Shown here one piece after another: positions 4,618 through 6,962 of a stretch of 6,962 nt of DNA (positions within the stretch are counted from its first letter, which is position 1; every line of letters begins with the position of its first letter). A program made the position numbers and the translations under genes. The stretch spans positions 1 through 6,962 of the forward strand of contig JAAYGH010000360.1 in the NCBI GenBank assembly GCA_012727825.1. Reading direction: 5' to 3'. The DNA comes from Trueperella sp. Lineage in GTDB: Bacteria; Actinomycetota; Actinomycetes; Actinomycetales; Actinomycetaceae. Below the pieces are notes generated by a model. The model had not been told where the DNA came from. It did not search any database and saw only the letters and a list, made by a program, of their open reading frames with translations.

Positions 4618-6738
4618 CTATTGCGCCAGCTTCTTGTCAATAAACGAGAAGACCAGAGCCGTCATGAGTGCCTGCTGGTCGATATCCGCAGCGCCAGCGT
4701 GGCCGCCTTCGGTGTTCTCGTATAGGTAGGTCTCGAAACCTTGCTCCTCGAGCAACGCGTGGAACTTGCGGGCGTGACCGGGATGAACCCTGTCGTCGCG
4801 CGTCGAGGTGGTCAGGAGGATCGGTGGGTGTGGGCCATCGCCAACGTTGTGGTAGGCCGAGTATTGCTCCATGAACGCCCAGTCATCGGTGTCTGGATTG
4901 CCGTATTCCTCCATCCATGAGGCGCCAGCGAGCAGGTGCGAATAGCGCTTCATGTCGAGCAACGGAACGCGGCACACGATGGCACCAAAGAGTTCCGGGT
5001 AGGTGGTATACATATTGCCCATGAGTAGGCCACCGTTCGATCCACCGATCGCGGCGAGCCCGTCCACGCGCGTAATATTGCGCTCGACGAGGTCCTTTGC
5101 GACCGCTGCGAAGTCTTCGTACGCCTTGTTTCGATTGGCTTTCAGCGCGGCTTGGTGCCAGCGGGGACCGAACTCTCCGCCACCACGAATATTGGCGACG
5201 ACGTACACGCCGCCTTCCTCTAGCCAGACTTTGCCGTATGTGGCGATGTAGGACGGCAGACGCGAGACTTCGAAGCCGCCGTATCCGTCGAGGAGAGCTC
5301 GGGCTTGCTGCGTCCCATTCAGCGCGGCGGTTGGACCGACCACGAAGTAGGGAACATTCGTTCCGTCTGTCGACTCCGCCCATAGTTGGCGGATCTCTAG
5401 GCCCTCGGCGTCAAAGCGAGCGGGCGCCGACCGCAACTTGCGCACGCGGAGTTCCTCGCGGGAGACCGGGCCGTAGTAGAGAGAGGATGGGGTAAGGAAA
5501 TCTGAGATGACCATCCACACGTCCCCAGACTCGAGTGGATCGACAGCCGCAATCGATACGGTGGCAAATTCAGCCACTTCAGGCGTCACCTCAACAAGTT
5601 GCCATTCGTTAACCTCGGCGGTGGGATCCACGTGCGGATCAGCGGCGAAGAAAATTCGGGTCTTGACGTTGTCGAGAATGGTGATGACCAGGCCGGTGGC
5701 AGTGTTGGTGACATCGAGGAAGGACGTCGACTCGGTTGGTTTGTACAGCACTTGGATGTCGCTTGAGCGGGGGCCGTCGAGTGCCGAGCTGTAGGGGAGC
5801 ACGAGGACTGAGCCGGCGGTGAACGTTTCGCCATCGAGAACCCAGTCATGGCGAAGAGTGGCGAGCGCCCAATCACGGACAACACCCACCTCGGCAGTGC
5901 GTGGGAGAAGGACCTCGCGTCGTACATCGGGTTGGGTAGCCGAACCATCAGTTGCTGTGGAATTGCCCGCGAGAACGGCGTCGATACTGGATTCATACAT
6001 GACCGTCGTGCGGAAATCGGTGGCACGATAGGCGATGAGGCGTTCATGGCCGGGGGTCTGGTCGTAACTGGCGCCCGCAACGACGTCACTGACGTCGCCC
6101 TCGATAATGACGGGTGCATGGTCGAGCTTTGTGCCCCGCTTCCATAGGCGTGCCGTGCGTGGATAGCCGGACTCCGTCATTGTGCCCTCACCGAAGTCGG
6201 CACCGATAATCACCGTGTCACGGTCGACCCAGTCCATTGAGCCCTTTGACTCGGGCTTGCTGAAGCCGTTCTTGACGAATTTCTTTTTGCCGACATCAAA
6301 CTCGCGCACCACGTTCGAATCTGAACCGCCAGGTGAGAGTGTGACGAGCGCGCGGTCGTAGGTGGGGTAGAGCAACCTAGCACCCTGAAAGACCCACGAT
6401 TCGCCTTCTTTTTTACCAAGTTTGCCAACGTCGAGAAGCACGTCCCAGCTGATCTTGCTCTGTTCCTTGGTGAGGTATTCCTCGACTTTTGCACGGCGCC
6501 ATAGGCCGCGCGGATGATCACCGTCGGTGTGGAAGTTATAGATCCATTCTCCACGTTTGGTGCCGACGTCGAGTTTGTCTTTTGCTGAGAGGATCTCGGT
6601 GATCGCATCCTTGCGAGCCTTGAAATCACGGCCACCGAACTCGCCGAGCGTACGGTCCGAATGCTTTGTTACCCACGTATGGTTCTTGTCGTTAATATCT
6701 TCGAGGTGAATAAAGGGGTCCTGTGGAGTTAGCGTCAT
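4618..6738 (-). CDS. Prolyl oligopeptidase family serine peptidase (S9A)
   Basis: This 706-residue enzyme probably cleaves short peptides after proline in the cytosol; no signal peptide or membrane segment is visible. The N-terminus (DPFIHLEDI, 7-15) is the usual S9A opening, residues about 60-440 correspond to the beta-propeller that restricts substrate size, and about 445-706 to the alpha/beta hydrolase domain. The catalytic triad is visible: Ser567 in GGSNGG, Asp648 in RDDRVHP and His680 in EGGHAG. Arg650 and Trp608 (in GASWMEEYG) sit where pig prolyl oligopeptidase has its substrate-carboxyl-binding Arg643 and proline-stacking Trp595; this alignment is by eye. YGGF at 486-489 and NIRGGGEFGPRWH at 516-528 are other family blocks. 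Length fits the family. The ATG at 6738 has no SD but a TAGACT box six bases before it, suggesting a leaderless mRNA. It separates the DmsC-like tail from the TorD-like gene, with no obvious functional link to either. Confidence 0.92.
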   Translation of the reverse strand: MTLTPQDPFIHLEDINDKNHTWVTKHSDRTLGEFGGRDFKARKDAITEILSAKDKLDVGTKRGEWIYNFHTDGDHPRGLWRRAKVEEYLTKEQSKISWDVLLDVGKLGKKEGESWVFQGARLLYPTYDRALVTLSPGGSDSNVVREFDVGKKKFVKNGFSKPESKGSMDWVDRDTVIIGADFGEGTMTESGYPRTARLWKRGTKLDHAPVIIEGDVSDVVAGASYDQTPGHERLIAYRATDFRTTVMYESSIDAVLAGNSTATDGSATQPDVRREVLLPRTAEVGVVRDWALATLRHDWVLDGETFTAGSVLVLPYSSALDGPRSSDIQVLYKPTESTSFLDVTNTATGLVITILDNVKTRIFFAADPHVDPTAEVNEWQLVEVTPEVAEFATVSIAAVDPLESGDVWMVISDFLTPSSLYYGPVSREELRVRKLRSAPARFDAEGLEIRQLWAESTDGTNVPYFVVGPTAALNGTQQARALLDGYGGFEVSRLPSYIATYGKVWLEEGGVYVVANIRGGGEFGPRWHQAALKANRNKAYEDFAAVAKDLVERNITRVDGLAAIGGSNGGLLMGNMYTTYPELFGAIVCRVPLLDMKRYSHLLAGASWMEEYGNPDTDDWAFMEQYSAYHNVGDGPHPPILLTTSTRDDRVHPGHARKFHALLEEQGFETYLYENTEGGHAGAADIDQQALMTALVFSFIDKKLAQ

Positions 6739-6744
6739 GCGACA

Positions 6745-6750
6745 AGTCTA
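6745..6750 (-). promoter_or_regulatory. -10 box of an apparently leaderless peptidase promoter
   Basis: The minus strand reads TAGACT, six bases (TGTCGC), then ATG 6738. TAGACT fits the actinobacterial TANNNT -10, and initiation about seven bases downstream would put +1 on the A of ATG. No SD-like purine run lies before the start, as expected for a leaderless message. The box lies inside the 8-bp palindrome GTCTAGAC (6746-6753 overlaps it). No clear -35 is visible. Confidence 0.55.
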
Positions 6751-6792
6751 GACGGTGGGCGTTGGCGACTGCGCGTGGGAACGCCAGCGGTG

Positions 6793-6838
6793 AAACGGGC
6801 CCCTTCTCGATCTTGGTGGATCGAGAAGGGGCCCGTTT
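6793..6838. terminator. Perfect 20-bp hairpin terminator after the DmsC-like gene
   Basis: AAACGGGCCCCTTCTCGATC and its exact complement flank a 6-base loop (TTGGTG). It starts 23 bases after the stop of the DmsC-like gene and lies before the peptidase promoter, so it probably ends the upstream reductase operon. The only U-run is the TTT closing the stem; the flanks are not T-rich on either strand. The stem itself is symmetric and could also stop transcription arriving on the plus strand. Confidence 0.8.
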
Positions 6839-6861
6839 GTGAGTGCCGTGTGTTGGTGGGG

Positions 6862-6962
6862 TTATCCGATGCCGACGAGGAACATGGTGTCGTAGTGCAG
6901 GGATCGTCCCATGAACTCGGCGGCGATCAGAATGATGAGTCCGAGGACTGCCGTTGTGGCTA
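6862..6962 (-). CDS. dmsC: 3' end of a DmsC-like DMSO reductase membrane anchor
   Basis: The last 32 codons and TAA of a minus-strand gene entering from the right edge. A hydrophobic stretch (AVLGLIILIAA) is followed by EFMGRSLHYDTMFLVGIG at the C-terminus. A final transmembrane helix followed by a 'GR.L.Y......VGI' ending is the pattern I recall for DmsC, the quinol-oxidising membrane anchor of DMSO reductase-type enzymes (PF04976). The TorD-family chaperone on the same strand 2.3 kb downstream supports this. If correct, the iron-sulfur and catalytic subunit genes should lie beyond the right edge. A hairpin follows 23 bases after the stop, so this is probably the last gene of its operon. With so few residues, another polytopic membrane protein remains possible. 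Confidence 0.6.
   Translation of the reverse strand, partial: ATTAVLGLIILIAAEFMGRSLHYDTMFLVGIG

Noticed and set aside
4883..5383. Minus-strand 166-residue ORF in another frame within the peptidase gene
   Set aside because: It overlaps the catalytic domain coding region and is Arg-rich, as expected from an out-of-frame reading.
1..6962. Mobile element, CRISPR array, toxin-antitoxin pair, tRNA or defence system
   Set aside because: No transposase, integrase, terminal repeats, regularly spaced repeats, tRNA-like cloverleaf or paired small toxin/antitoxin genes were seen; all large ORFs fit ordinary families.

Overview
The window looks like chromosomal DNA from a moderately GC-rich actinobacterium. 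The clues are frequent GTC/GCG/GAC codons, a GTG start, a Streptomyces-type ROK glucokinase, an actinobacterial GSP17M-like membrane protein and at least one start that looks leaderless. An Arcanobacterium/Trueperella-type Actinomycetaceae host is my best guess, but only a guess. I see no insertion sequence, phage gene, CRISPR array, tRNA or rRNA, and no frameshifted gene.

Left part (1-892): the first codons of a minus-strand gene run off the left edge, with their own SD and a -10-like box. Next is a 156-residue GSP17M-like membrane protein on the minus strand, ending at a strong hairpin. A 233-base divergent promoter region with two dyads separates it from a plus-strand MFS exporter.

Middle (893-3773): the MFS exporter is followed, after a 146-base gap that probably holds a promoter, by a small cupin with a perfect SD. 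The cupin converges on a minus-strand ROK glucokinase, and a 19-bp perfect hairpin between them probably terminates both.

Right part (3901-6962), all minus strand, in order of transcription: the last 32 codons of a probable DMSO reductase membrane anchor (DmsC-like), a perfect 20-bp hairpin, a cytosolic S9A prolyl oligopeptidase with an apparently leaderless start, and a TorD/DmsD-family chaperone. The chaperone and the anchor tail suggest that a molybdenum-enzyme (DMSO/TMAO/selenate reductase type) operon lies just beyond the right edge, with the peptidase gene inserted between the operon and its chaperone.

Functionally this is mostly housekeeping and physiology: anaerobic respiration, peptide turnover, glucose phosphorylation and export. 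I do not see a convincing undescribed system. The most useful observations are two genes not obvious from ORF length (left-edge start and right-edge DmsC tail), the split chaperone/reductase arrangement, the dyads in the divergent promoter region, the TAGA(C/A)T -10 boxes shared by several minus-strand genes, and the altered metal-site motif of the cupin.
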